In this document: positions 8,077 through 17,383 of the stretch, one piece after another
Numbering within the stretch: the stretch's first letter is position 1
How the letters are laid out: every line of letters begins with the position of its first letter
Assembly (NCBI GenBank): GCA_028689615.1
Contig: JAQVCV010000056.1
Span: 1 to 32,802 of the forward strand
Direction: 5' to 3'
DNA: 32,802 bases
Origin: Bacteroidales bacterium
Lineage (GTDB): Bacteria; Bacteroidota; Bacteroidia; Bacteroidales; TTA-H9
Notes under the pieces: generated by a model
The model's database searches: none
Told to the model about the DNA's origin: nothing
What the model saw: only the letters and a program-made list of their open reading frames with translations
Made by a program: the position numbers and the translations under genes

Positions 8077-8651
8077 AGACAATTGTGTTAGGTTAGAAAA
8101 TTTAGTTTATAAAAAGGGATTAAAAAATCTCGAAACAATAAGACAAACAACTTTTTAACCTATTCCGAACTATTCGAAACAGGTTGAATAACAATAACTT
8201 TTACACCTAAATCCAGGCATGAAAGCTACCAACAACTGAAAAATGAATGGAATTGCTGTGGGAGGTACCCCAAGACTCATTTCGATTCAAACAGCCGAAA
8301 CAAGCTTTTCACATTTCGCTTTCTGCTGTAATCCCAAATTTTACAGCTTCCAACGCATTCATTTTCCTCATAGACATTTAAAGAATCCGCATAAACCGAA
8401 TTCAAACGCAAAATTACTCCTTTTCCCAAACAATCCAAATCAAAAAACAGCAAAACCAACTATCGTGTTTCCGCAGCATCAATTTGGAAGAGCATCATGC
8501 GAATGAACAGCCGATTGGAGGTTGTTGACAAAACAATTCTCCTTTCAACAGATGGACAGACTCAGACAACCTAAAAAGGTTGCCTGAGCCGCCAAAAAAA
8601 AACAATAAATTCCAAAAAATACAATTAAATCTACAAATCAACTATTTGCAA
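8077..8651. other. Intergenic region between genes D and A
   Basis: 575 bases between the stop of gene D and the start of gene A, both minus strand. It holds the gene D terminator hairpin (8561-8588) and the 5' untranslated region of A. An AT-rich stretch lies just upstream of A, but no convincing TAnnTTTG element at normal spacing was found. Short open frames here lack any family signal. Confidence 0.5.
8561..8588 (-). terminator. Probable terminator hairpin after gene D
   Basis: A 12-pair stem with one mismatch (CTCAGgCAACCT against AGGTTGtCTGAG) and a four-base loop, 63 bases after the gene D stop. A nine-T run precedes rather than follows the hairpin on the minus strand, so it is not a classical intrinsic terminator. 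It may instead be a 3'-end stabilising structure. Confidence 0.55.
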
Positions 8652-10820
8652 TTATAAAATTACAATCCTTTTCGTCTGAATGCCTTGTTTGGTGTCAATC
8701 TGCAGCACAAAAATCCCCTTTTTCTGAACCTCTAGCTGAACAGGATTCAATTGATGAGTCTCTTGAACTAAAATCTCTTTTCCGTTGAGATCACAGATTT
8801 TGAGCAGATTAACGTTTTCCGGAAGATAAATTTCGATCCTGCCAGTAGAGGGTATCGGATAGACAACAAATTTTTCGTGGTTGCCTGGTGGCTGTTCACC
8901 AACAAATTCAAACCAGAAAGCTTCAGAGATGTTCTCACAGCCATCCTCATCAGCAATTTGAACTTTGTAGGAACCAATAACCACCGGGAAATAGTCCTGG
9001 TTTGTTGCTCCGGGTATTTCCTGACCTGATAAATACCATTGATATTCTGATGCATAGGAAGAGTGTAGTGAATGAAAATCCTGTGTAACAACCGGCTGAA
9101 TTGGTTCAGGATTCACTTCAACGGGAGTAACGGATGGAAGACTGTAACAACCATTTAGCATTGAAACAGACCTAACCTCATACAAACCAGACTGCGTCGG
9201 AACAGCATTTAAGCTTACTGTTGGATTTTGCTCGGTCGATACAAAATTGTTTGGCCCGGTCCACGAGTAAGTAGCATCGCCGATGGTTGTTGCTTCTAAC
9301 ATCAATGCAGCTCCTTCGCATACAGGACCGTTGTTTGAGGCAACCGGGGCTTGAGGAGCGGGTTCCACCACCACACCGACACTTCCTACAGGGCTCATAC
9401 AACCATTGACAGTAACAGTAACCTCATACAAACCACTGTAAGCTGCAGTGGCACTTGTGGTAACCACCGGCGACTGAATGGAGGAGATAAAACCATTGGG
9501 GCCGGTCCAGTTATAGGTTCCCCCTGCAACATAAGTGGCCGTAAGCGACAAGGTATAGCCTTCACAAACTGGCGAATTGTATCCCGCCAGAGGAGCAGAT
9601 GGTACAGGATTAACGGTAACCATAACGGTGGAAGGAGTGCTCTCGCATCCATTCAAAATGGCCACAACACTGTATTGCCCGGTCATGGCAACAGTGGCTT
9701 GAGAAGCAACGACAGGATTCTGCTGATTTGAAGTGAACCCATTAGGTCCGGTCCATTGATAGGTCGCTCCCGCCACAGTTGTTGCATTCAGGGTGAGCAT
9801 TTCACCTTCGCATATAGGCCCGTTGGAAGTAGCCACCGGAGCTGTAGTAGAATTTACGACCACGGTGGTGTAGGATGGTGAAGAAGGGCAGTTACAAACC
9901 GGATTAACGGCGGTTAAAGTATAAACACCGGCTTGAAGCGTTGTTGCTGCATTGCTCACTACCGGGTTTTGAACCGAGGACTCAAAACCGTTAGGTCCCG
10001 TCCAGTGATAACCTGCATTGGCAACAGTTGTAGCAAACAGTGTCAGCATGCTCCCGGTGCAAACCGGACCATTGTTAGAAGCCACTGAAGGGCTGGGTGC
10101 CGAGTATATCTCAACTAAAGTACTATCCTCATCAACGCTTCCACCGTTGTTGATGTTTACGAAATACCAACCAGCATTCAACGCGGTGACATTATTGATG
10201 ACTGGATTCTGCAAGGTTGAAGTAAATCCGGCAGGCCCTGTCCAGCTAAAAGTGGCATCTGTGGGAACTCCGGAACTTAACTCAAGCGTATCACCAACAC
10301 AAAGGGGGCCGTTGTTGCTGACCAATTGCAACACCGAGCAGTCGGTGGTGCCGGTTCCGTTCGTTTGGGAAAGAGTTATCTGGGTTGGTTGAGCACTGTA
10401 ATTCGTCAGCATCAAGTAATAATACTGTCCCTGAACGCCATTGGGAATATTACATATTTCAGGAACACTTGCACTAAAACTACAATCCACTACCTTATCT
10501 TCGGTTAAACTGCCACATGCATTTGGATTAGAAAAAGGGCCCCAGCATATAAAATCAATATCAAACGAAGGATTAGAAGTTATGGTTATTTCTATCGAGC
10601 CTGATTGCCCTATTTTGCAATAAAGCCACGAAGGATTAGGCTGACTGCCCAAACAAGCATAAAAAGGGCCAAGCTCGCCACTGATATTTCCAGTAGTTGC
10701 ACTAAAGGTCACCGGTGTTTCCAAACAAAATGGAAGTGCTGAACTACATTCCCAATTGTCAGCCAGCACAACCCGGGCTGTTAAAAGCACAAAACTTAAA
10801 ACAAACAATAAACTTCTCAT
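8652..10820 (-). CDS. T9SS-secreted Ig-like repeat protein (gene D)
   Basis: 722 residues from the ATG at 10820; a TTG two codons upstream is the alternative. Signal peptide about 1-20 (MRSLLFVLSFVLLTARVVLA). Residues about 21-165 form a Cys-rich beta-sandwich domain with FCLETPVTF, YACLGSQPNPSWLYCKIG, DIDFICWGPF and YYLMLTNYSAQPTQITLSQT. It is common at the N-terminus of Bacteroidota gliding- and adhesion-type proteins. Then come five tandem Ig/PKD-like repeats of about 80 residues (about 168-575), each with 'NGPxCEGxxLxL', 'YxWTGPNGF' and 'QNPVV', and a shorter degenerate sixth (YQWYLSGQEIPGATNQDY). Residues about 645-722 are a T9SS type A sorting domain (FVVYPIPSTGRIEIYL ... KGIFVLQI). The protein is probably exported and attached to the cell surface. 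Ligand unknown. It is unrelated to its giant neighbours and has its own promoter. Confidence 0.88.
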   Translation of the reverse strand: MRSLLFVLSFVLLTARVVLADNWECSSALPFCLETPVTFSATTGNISGELGPFYACLGSQPNPSWLYCKIGQSGSIEITITSNPSFDIDFICWGPFSNPNACGSLTEDKVVDCSFSASVPEICNIPNGVQGQYYYLMLTNYSAQPTQITLSQTNGTGTTDCSVLQLVSNNGPLCVGDTLELSSGVPTDATFSWTGPAGFTSTLQNPVINNVTALNAGWYFVNINNGGSVDEDSTLVEIYSAPSPSVASNNGPVCTGSMLTLFATTVANAGYHWTGPNGFESSVQNPVVSNAATTLQAGVYTLTAVNPVCNCPSSPSYTTVVVNSTTAPVATSNGPICEGEMLTLNATTVAGATYQWTGPNGFTSNQQNPVVASQATVAMTGQYSVVAILNGCESTPSTVMVTVNPVPSAPLAGYNSPVCEGYTLSLTATYVAGGTYNWTGPNGFISSIQSPVVTTSATAAYSGLYEVTVTVNGCMSPVGSVGVVVEPAPQAPVASNNGPVCEGAALMLEATTIGDATYSWTGPNNFVSTEQNPTVSLNAVPTQSGLYEVRSVSMLNGCYSLPSVTPVEVNPEPIQPVVTQDFHSLHSSYASEYQWYLSGQEIPGATNQDYFPVVIGSYKVQIADEDGCENISEAFWFEFVGEQPPGNHEKFVVYPIPSTGRIEIYLPENVNLLKICDLNGKEILVQETHQLNPVQLEVQKKGIFVLQIDTKQGIQTKRIVIL

Positions 10821-10908
10821 AACCAAATATTTAAATTCTTAATTTATATAAAAAAAAACTGCTACCCAAAGGTAATTTTTGAAAAAGAATCTGTTTCTAA
10901 ACTATGGT

Positions 10909-10938
10909 CAAATATAGCACAAAAATAATTAATTACAA
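10909..10938 (-). promoter_or_regulatory. Candidate promoter of gene D
   Basis: On the minus strand, TTG (plus 10936-10938), a 19-base gap and TATATTTG (plus 10909-10916) match the Bacteroidota TTG/TAnnTTTG pattern, about 89 bases upstream of the ATG. A second -7-like element, TACCTTTG (plus 10867-10874), lies closer but lacks a clear -33 partner. The promoter starts three bases beyond the terminator of gene B. Confidence 0.55.
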
Positions 10939-10940
10939 CC

Positions 10941-10968
10941 AAAGGCCTCCCCTTTCGGGAAGGCCTTT
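10941..10968 (-). terminator. Terminator hairpin after gene B, U-tract weak
   Basis: Eight outer pairs (AAAGGCCT against AGGCCTTT), one mismatch and three inner pairs around a four-base loop. On the minus strand it is followed by GGTTGTAATT, not a U-run, whereas copy 2 has seven T. A further seven-pair hairpin (GCAGAAA/TTTCTGC) lies between stop and terminator at 10981-11002. Confidence 0.7.
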
Positions 10969-11018
10969 GTAAAGTATTCAGCAGAAAAGATTAGGTTTCT
11001 GCCTTGAAGGGTCGTCGC

Positions 11019-14000
11019 TTAGCGGGTGATGGTCACGCGCTCCATGCCGGCCTGGCCGTCAGCAGCGTAGAACTTCACAAAGTAAACGCCCGACTCAAGC
11101 TCGCTTACATTCAACGTGTAAACGCCCGAACCACTTACCTGCTGGTTGCGGACTACCTGGCCCAGGTAGTTCACCAACTCTACGCGGGTGATCTCGCTGG
11201 TGGTCTTCACCGTCAGCTTGTCGGTAGCAGGATTCGGATATACGCTGATGCTCTGGGCATTCAACTCCTGCTGGCCTACCATCATCCATCCGCAATGCTC
11301 GTTCGACTCGGGTGATTCGATCGTGCTGTTGTTGAAAGCTGCATGTACAGCCTTAACTACATAACAGAACTCACCAAATTCGGGCAGATTGTCGGTATAG
11401 GTGGTGTCGGTCAACGGGGTGGCGTTCAGCAATGTCCACTCGGTCTCGGTGGAATACCTGCGGTAAACATTGTAACCTACAACGCCACGGTTGCCACCTT
11501 CGGTCGGTGTGTAGTTGATTGCTTTCTGGTTCAGCGTCAGGAAAGCACGGTTCATCACGGCTCCGGTAGCTACGCGGGCGGTGGCCTGCTGCTGGAGCTG
11601 ACTTACCTGTACTTTCGGGGCAACCATTACTTTACCATCGCCAAAGGCGGTGTAAATCCACAGATTCTGAAGGAAGTCGCCTATGCCGCTGGCGCCAAAG
11701 CCTGAGAAATCGGGCAACGTGCCAAACATCGAAACGCCGTCAGGGCCTACGTTATCGGCCGAGAAATCGGGATAAGCATCTGTCGGGTTGTTGCTCAAAG
11801 GCTCAAGCATGATACCTACCTGGCCGCCGCCGTAACCCATGATGTCGCCCAACATGATGTTGTTCTCCCAAATATCGTTACCGGTAGTTACCAGTGGTCC
11901 GATACTGGCTATCTCGGCATAGGTTGTCCAATCAACCACGTGGATGTTGTACTGCCATACACCGGTTACGCCCCATGAAGCATGGTGGAAGTCGATCTTT
12001 GCCAAAGTAGCATCGGGATAAGCTGTCAGGTCGTAAACAACGCCGTAAGCCATGCCGTAGCTCTGGTAGTAACCGTTGGCAGGATTGCCATCGTGCTGCG
12101 AAAGCTTCAGCAGATCGCCTACTGGACCGGTGGCACACTCGGGTGCATTCCAGGTCAGGGTGGCAACAGCATCCGGGCCTACAGCCTGAGTTCCGGTAAG
12201 GTTGCTGGCTGCATTGGGTACTGGATAAGCATTCACGTTGTCAACAAACCAGGCAATGATGTCGGCGGTGTTGTCACCATGGGCTACAAACCTTACTTTG
12301 AAGGCTTTCTTGGCCACGGTTGAGATGTCTATCGACTTGGTCTCCCAGTCAAACGAACCTTCGTTCTTGTACTCGGCTACCTTGTGCCACATACCATCCC
12401 AGTAAACATCTACGGTAAGCATCTCGGCACCGGTCTGGTTGCGGTCGTCAAGTTTCAGATCGAAATCCAACTTAATTACCGAACAATCAAATATAGAAGC
12501 ATCCAGGGCCTGACTTACCATAGCATAGCTGTAGTCGGCTTCAGGTGCTGCCCAGTTGAACTCGGCTGATGGCACGTCGTTGCCCATAGCATTGCTGATG
12601 CGCCAGTGACCTTGTGCAGGCTCAAACATCCAGTTGTTGTAACTGAAGTTGGTGCTGTTCCAATCTTCCATCCAAGGAATAGGTGCGCCATACTGTACGT
12701 TCACGCAAGCTGGTCCCTCTTCCAGTGACTCGTCGGTGGTGCCAGGGGCAAAACCAAACGGCTCCAGATCGTAAACAGCTGTTACTGTGTAGCAATATTC
12801 TGCAGGGTTCAGATACAGATCGTAATACTCGGTGGTGGGTGATTCTACGTAAGCTATCAGCATACCATCGCGGTAAACGTTGTAGCCGATTTCACCAGCT
12901 GCACCGCCGCCGCCGCCGCCGGCAGCGAGTTCATAGCCAAACAAACGGTCGGTTGCTCCGTCGCCCTGTGCCAAACCGCCAAGGGTTACGAAACCTGGAA
13001 CAATACCACCCTGTGTGAACAAGCCACCAGCAATGGTTGCACCCAAATCGCCGCTAACACTGTGCATCACACCGGTAAGAGTTCCGGTAGCAAGGCTGAT
13101 CTGCTCTACCTGACAGCCAGCACCGCCGGTTGTTCCTGAGAATACCCACAGGAACGGTCCGCCTGAGGTCCAACTGTCATAAGCTGCACCGTACATGCTT
13201 GGAGGTGCAGTAGGCAGGGTATTCAGGGTTGCGCCTGTCATGCTCACCAACGTCAGGTTGGTAGCCCAGTTGTTTACCCAGAATCCATCCTGTGCATCGT
13301 CGAAAGCAATGGCGCGAACGGCTGTGGGAGAAGTAATGGTGCTAACCAGTGTTTTGGTGGTGAAGTCCATCTGGAAGATGGTGGTAGCAGCAGCTCCGCC
13401 ATAGAAATACTGGCCGTCATAAGCCAAATCGCGAAGTCCGGTTACGCCCGGAATCGAGAACTCCTCAACCAAAGTACCATCCAGATTGTACTTGTGAATC
13501 AGGTTCGATCCCCAACGGGTGGTGTAAAGGAAGTTGCCATCGCTCTCTGCTCCGGCATTTCCAGCTGCTCCTGAAACAGCAGCAGCATCATAGTTAAACT
13601 GCAAATCAAATACAGCATCAGTTGCTCCTGGGGTATGTGCAGCAGCATTTACGTCAACTTCGTTAGCTATAGCAAAGTTGCTCGAACTGCTGTTGTCAAT
13701 CCACACTTTCTTACCAGGCCATTCAGCGCCTTCCCAATCCAAATAAGCTGCGTCCTGAAGCTGGGTAGCAGTCAGGTCAACAGGAGGAGGAAGGAAATGT
13801 GCCGTGAAGGTGTAGTAATCCCTGTCGGAGGTGCCGCTCTCGTAAACAGCATCAACAGCAGCAGTATAGGTGCGGCCATAGATGCATACGCTGGCGGGAA
13901 GCAGATAGGTGGTATCGGTAGTGTAAGCTATCTGGATGTCGTCCAGATATACATCGTAACCCAGCAGGCTCTTGTCACCCAGGGTGGCAGCTACTACTAC

Positions 14001-17000
14001 GTTGTCGATGTTCCAGTTGTTGATATCATAAGTATCTGTTCCATAAGCATTGAAACGAATCTTGAAGGTATCCCAGGTATAAGCGGTGATGTTCAGGGTC
14101 TCCGAAGTCCAGGGGATATCGCCATTCAGGTTGGTGTAGTTCTTCAGACGGTTCCAGGTGGCGCCATCCCAAAGTTCTACAGCCATCTGGTTCTCGTTGG
14201 TGGTGCCAAAGTTGCTCAGATAGATGTCGTATTTAAGCAACAAACCAGGCGATCCTGCTCCCACGATGTCGGGGGTGGTGATGGTCTGCTCGTAGTTGGT
14301 TACCTGAGGACTCCAGTTGAATACGGCTCCAGGAGTCGGGTTACCGGCTCCAATGCCCCAGTTACCTCCGTTGACTGTCCAGCCATTGGTGGCATAGCTG
14401 CTCGTGGTGAAGTGCTCTTCAAACAAAGCTACCATCGGGTTGGGTGCGTTCCATACAGCTACCAACGTGCGATCGTCAACATACAGGTTGTAAGGGGCCC
14501 ATTGAACCTCTTCCAACAGGTAGTTGAACACGTGGCTGTTGTTGGTGATGTTGATGTTCTCGGTGATGGTGGTGTAGCCAAACTTCATGATCGTAAGATC
14601 GTAGTTGCCTTTCCATACTGCCGGGAATACTACTGTGCCGCTGGCGGGGGTCAATCCACTGTAAACGGTGTCGTTTACAAGGGTGTTAACCAAGGTGATG
14701 CTCACGCCTGAAGGCTGAGCAGCTACTGAGGTCAAAGTGATGTTGAACGTTACGTTCGATACCCAGTCTTTACCCAAAACGTTCGAGAACGTGGGCTCTG
14801 ACCAACGGTCGCCGGTATATTTGGCTTTTACTGCCCAACGGTATGCACCGCTGGCAAGTGCTGGCCAACCATTGTCAACATAGCTCGTTGCGGTCGGGGT
14901 GCTCAACGATACCCACAAGGCCTCGTCGCCTTCCTGACCCTGCTGCAAACGCCATACCTGATAGCCTAACAAGGCATCGGGAGCATCGGTGTTGTCGTCT
15001 TCCATCGGAATGTACAAAGCTTCGCCCTGCTGTCCACCTGCCTGACGGGCAGCGTGAAGCGATTTGCTGGCGGGGTGTACGCGTACTTTCTCCATCATCG
15101 TGCTGCTGGTGCTGGTAGCCAGATCCAACGGGCCACCTGAACCATAAACCTCGGCACGAATCATGAAATCGTTGTATCCGGCAGGTACCCACGGGCCGTT
15201 GGCTGTAGCATACTTCGAGTAGCTTACCATGCTCGGGTTGGTCTCATCTACTCCGATAGGGGCACAGTTGGGATAGTTGCCTCCCTGAATCATGCCAATA
15301 TAGAAGTTGCCGCTGCTGATGGTGATCCCTGCAGGGAACTCGTAATGTACCCAACCGTAGTTGTCGGGGGTTACGGTTACACGACCTAGTTCGGTATTGG
15401 GATATCCCAAGGTGCCGTCGTCGTCGTAAACGGCCATCTCAAAATCGGTCAGAACGTTACCTACTGGGTAGGTGCCGTCGCCAATATTAACCCAACCTCC
15501 GGTGATGGTCACAGGATACTGGGCAATAGGCACAAATTTTACTGCATTGATGTTACCTGCTGTGGCCCACGATACTAAGTTCTCGTAAACACCATCGTCG
15601 TAGGTAATCATATAGCCGCTCATAGGTTTACCCCAGGTCAGGTTTACTGCTGTGGAACCTGTGTTCAAGGCTGCTAATACAGCGCCAGGAGCAGCGGTGT
15701 TCTCGCTCAAAGCAATATCCAAAGTGTTGGCGCCAGGAGTCAATGTGAAGGGTACGTTGTTATCGTCGAAACCTATCTTCGATACTTCTACGATTACATC
15801 GCTGCCTGTGCAGGCCAACTCGTATGAACCATCCAACAAAGTGTAGGTCATCGAATCGCCTACCATAACCTTAGCTCCAATCACAGGTAAACCTGTGGCA
15901 GCGTTGGTTACGATGCCCTCGAGCATAGAACCCGAAAGAGGGGTAATATCGAAACGAAGGTTGGGACGGGTGGCCTGGGCAGTACCGCCGGTCATCGAGC
16001 AACCGGCTGCACCATCGTCGTGGATATGCCATGTCATATTCGGGGCACTCGATCCACGCACAGGGCTGTTACCCGACCAAGTAGCGTTGTCAAAACAAAT
16101 CTGGAACAACAGATTGCTGCTTCCATCCCACACAAAAGGAATCTGGAAGTCTTTGTTATGCCAACCAACGGTAGCAACATCAGTTCCGGAATAAACTGTG
16201 GTCCAGCCTGTATTCACAAAACCTGTAAGGGTGCTGCCAGCATAGTTTTGAGCTCTAATCTCAAAACCATTCATGGTCAAAGCATTGGCAGAAATAACAT
16301 CCAACTCAAGGTTGGCTATCTCTCCGGCAAATCCACCGGCTGCTTCGATCTCAGCCTTGGTAACCAAAATCTGGGTACGGGCGTCTTCATACAGGGTGTA
16401 ATAAGGATAACTGCATGAGGTGGTGCCTGTGCCGATGGTAACAGTAGTAGGACCTACCGGAGGAGCACCGCCTAACTCAATATTCCAGGTGGCTGCAACC
16501 TCGGCAGCATCCAATGCACGGTTGTACACGCGGAATTCATCGAGTACGCAACCAGCGTTCATACCGGTACTAGAGGAGTAACCTCCAACAGTCATAGGCG
16601 CTGTACCGTTGATATTGGCTGCACTTGAAGCAACTGTAGCTGCTAACACACCATTTTTGTAGCCCTTAATGTTCACACCATCATACACAAAATGAACCAC
16701 ATTGGGTCCACCAGCGATTCCGGTAACAATGCAGTCAGCAAGACCGCCACCACGAATGATGATGTTGCCAGCCCCGGCCACGCCACCAATAAAGGAGCGG
16801 AAACTGTTGGCTGTAGAGGTGCCAAAAATGTAATTAAGAGTAGTGCTGTTAGCAGCACCGTTCAAATAGAGAGAAATTGTCCACGGGCCTGTGCCCAGTG
16901 TGGTGTTCCAACCTGTGTTCAGGTTGTTAGAGGTAGATGTACCACCATTGCCCTGCAATGCTGTGCCAAACTGGCCAGCTCCACCAATCGTAAGACCAGT

Positions 17001-17180
17001 TACAGGAGCAGGATTGGTTCCAACCGGTGCACTTGCGAAATTCTCGACTGTAGTGCCGGCTGCATCAAACTTGTAGTAAATAAGTTCAGGTACACTTTGT
17101 GCTTTTATGCTATTCATGAAAACGAAAAGCATCGCCAAAAGACCTAACCTACGTACTGTCAATGATAAAGATGACTTCAT
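11019..17180 (-). CDS. Giant T9SS-secreted adhesin-like protein B (LamG head)
   Basis: 2053 residues from the ATG at 17180, with a good promoter upstream. Signal peptide about 1-28 (...FVFMNSIKAQ). Residues about 32-235 form a LamG/concanavalin-like domain (YYKFD at the start, DEFRVYNRALDAAEV at the end), often carbohydrate- or protein-binding. From residue 248 the protein equals C: 248-415 a beta-sandwich domain (TIGTGTTSCSYPYYTLYED...RPNLRFDI); 419-495 carboxypeptidase-regulatory-like; then four Fn3-like folds split by guests (W516 to GYQVWR 739; VWNAP 909 to GYDVY 1074; LDW 1147-1149 to GYNVYRDG 1432; LTW 1675-1677 to GYNVYRRY 1902). Guests are a jelly-roll module, a cleaved-adhesin domain (916-1070), a propeller-like region (about 1190-1425) and a module different from that of A. 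A further cleaved-adhesin domain lies at about 1505-1650. Sorting domain about 1973-2053, ending RVTITR. Surface adhesion is inferred. Confidence 0.9.
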   Translation of the reverse strand: MKSSLSLTVRRLGLLAMLFVFMNSIKAQSVPELIYYKFDAAGTTVENFASAPVGTNPAPVTGLTIGGAGQFGTALQGNGGTSTSNNLNTGWNTTLGTGPWTISLYLNGAANSTTLNYIFGTSTANSFRSFIGGVAGAGNIIIRGGGLADCIVTGIAGGPNVVHFVYDGVNIKGYKNGVLAATVASSAANINGTAPMTVGGYSSSTGMNAGCVLDEFRVYNRALDAAEVAATWNIELGGAPPVGPTTVTIGTGTTSCSYPYYTLYEDARTQILVTKAEIEAAGGFAGEIANLELDVISANALTMNGFEIRAQNYAGSTLTGFVNTGWTTVYSGTDVATVGWHNKDFQIPFVWDGSSNLLFQICFDNATWSGNSPVRGSSAPNMTWHIHDDGAAGCSMTGGTAQATRPNLRFDITPLSGSMLEGIVTNAATGLPVIGAKVMVGDSMTYTLLDGSYELACTGSDVIVEVSKIGFDDNNVPFTLTPGANTLDIALSENTAAPGAVLAALNTGSTAVNLTWGKPMSGYMITYDDGVYENLVSWATAGNINAVKFVPIAQYPVTITGGWVNIGDGTYPVGNVLTDFEMAVYDDDGTLGYPNTELGRVTVTPDNYGWVHYEFPAGITISSGNFYIGMIQGGNYPNCAPIGVDETNPSMVSYSKYATANGPWVPAGYNDFMIRAEVYGSGGPLDLATSTSSTMMEKVRVHPASKSLHAARQAGGQQGEALYIPMEDDNTDAPDALLGYQVWRLQQGQEGDEALWVSLSTPTATSYVDNGWPALASGAYRWAVKAKYTGDRWSEPTFSNVLGKDWVSNVTFNITLTSVAAQPSGVSITLVNTLVNDTVYSGLTPASGTVVFPAVWKGNYDLTIMKFGYTTITENINITNNSHVFNYLLEEVQWAPYNLYVDDRTLVAVWNAPNPMVALFEEHFTTSSYATNGWTVNGGNWGIGAGNPTPGAVFNWSPQVTNYEQTITTPDIVGAGSPGLLLKYDIYLSNFGTTNENQMAVELWDGATWNRLKNYTNLNGDIPWTSETLNITAYTWDTFKIRFNAYGTDTYDINNWNIDNVVVAATLGDKSLLGYDVYLDDIQIAYTTDTTYLLPASVCIYGRTYTAAVDAVYESGTSDRDYYTFTAHFLPPPVDLTATQLQDAAYLDWEGAEWPGKKVWIDNSSSSNFAIANEVDVNAAAHTPGATDAVFDLQFNYDAAAVSGAAGNAGAESDGNFLYTTRWGSNLIHKYNLDGTLVEEFSIPGVTGLRDLAYDGQYFYGGAAATTIFQMDFTTKTLVSTITSPTAVRAIAFDDAQDGFWVNNWATNLTLVSMTGATLNTLPTAPPSMYGAAYDSWTSGGPFLWVFSGTTGGAGCQVEQISLATGTLTGVMHSVSGDLGATIAGGLFTQGGIVPGFVTLGGLAQGDGATDRLFGYELAAGGGGGGAAGEIGYNVYRDGMLIAYVESPTTEYYDLYLNPAEYCYTVTAVYDLEPFGFAPGTTDESLEEGPACVNVQYGAPIPWMEDWNSTNFSYNNWMFEPAQGHWRISNAMGNDVPSAEFNWAAPEADYSYAMVSQALDASIFDCSVIKLDFDLKLDDRNQTGAEMLTVDVYWDGMWHKVAEYKNEGSFDWETKSIDISTVAKKAFKVRFVAHGDNTADIIAWFVDNVNAYPVPNAASNLTGTQAVGPDAVATLTWNAPECATGPVGDLLKLSQHDGNPANGYYQSYGMAYGVVYDLTAYPDATLAKIDFHHASWGVTGVWQYNIHVVDWTTYAEIASIGPLVTTGNDIWENNIMLGDIMGYGGGQVGIMLEPLSNNPTDAYPDFSADNVGPDGVSMFGTLPDFSGFGASGIGDFLQNLWIYTAFGDGKVMVAPKVQVSQLQQQATARVATGAVMNRAFLTLNQKAINYTPTEGGNRGVVGYNVYRRYSTETEWTLLNATPLTDTTYTDNLPEFGEFCYVVKAVHAAFNNSTIESPESNEHCGWMMVGQQELNAQSISVYPNPATDKLTVKTTSEITRVELVNYLGQVVRNQQVSGSGVYTLNVSELESGVYFVKFYAADGQAGMERVTITR
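12904..12922. repeat. GCC/GGC trinucleotide run coding a Gly linker in gene B
   Basis: CCG/GCC triplets encode six glycines (AAGGGGGGAAG) just before GYNVYRDG, one more than in A. The identical run is present in copy 2 at 19269-19287. Confidence 0.7.
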
Positions 17181-17224
17181 AGATAAGTAAAATTGGTTTG
17201 ATAAAGAGTTGTCTATAACGGCCT

Positions 17225-17257
17225 CAAAGATAAAGAAAAATCAAGACATACAGCAAA
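17225..17257 (-). promoter_or_regulatory. Promoter of gene B
   Basis: On the minus strand, TTTG (plus 17254-17257), a 21-base gap and TATCTTTG (plus 17225-17232) match the Bacteroidota -33/-7 pattern. Transcription would start near 17218-17221, giving a leader of about 40 bases before the ATG at 17180. This region is not part of the repeat, so B and C have different promoters. Confidence 0.72.
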
Positions 17258-17305
17258 TACGGAGCATTTTTTTTCAATGCCACAGAAATAGAAGAGCAAT
17301 CAAAA

Positions 17306-17333
17306 AAAGGCCTCCCCTTTCGGGAAGGCCTTT
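17306..17333 (-). terminator. Rho-independent terminator of gene C
   Basis: The same hairpin as after gene B, here followed on the minus strand by seven consecutive T (plus A-run 17302-17308, three of which belong to the stem). This is the complete version of the terminator. It lies about 50 bases after the stop, just upstream of the gene B promoter. Confidence 0.85.
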
Positions 17334-17383
17334 GTAAAGTATTCAGCAGAAAAAATTAGGTTTCTGCCTTGAAGGGTCGTCGC

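Larger units (their letters stand above)
10941..16439. repeat. 5,499-base direct repeat, copy 1 (C-terminal body and 3' end of gene B)
   Basis: Matches 17306-22804 at a constant offset of 6,365 bases. The only difference I found is G at 10989 against A at 17354, in the loop of a 3'-UTR hairpin. The encoded 1,806 C-terminal residues are the same in both copies. Reading frames in other phases and on the opposite strand are also the same in both, which means synonymous sites agree too. The match starts exactly at the terminator stem and ends within the codons for the TIGTGT motif at the start of a domain. Confidence 0.95.

Noticed and set aside
13635-14711. 358-residue open frame on the plus strand inside gene B (and the same at 20000-21076 in gene C)
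   Set aside because: It is an antisense shadow of the giant adhesin frame: low-complexity Val/Gly-rich translation, no start signal, no family features. It recurs in C only because the DNA is duplicated.
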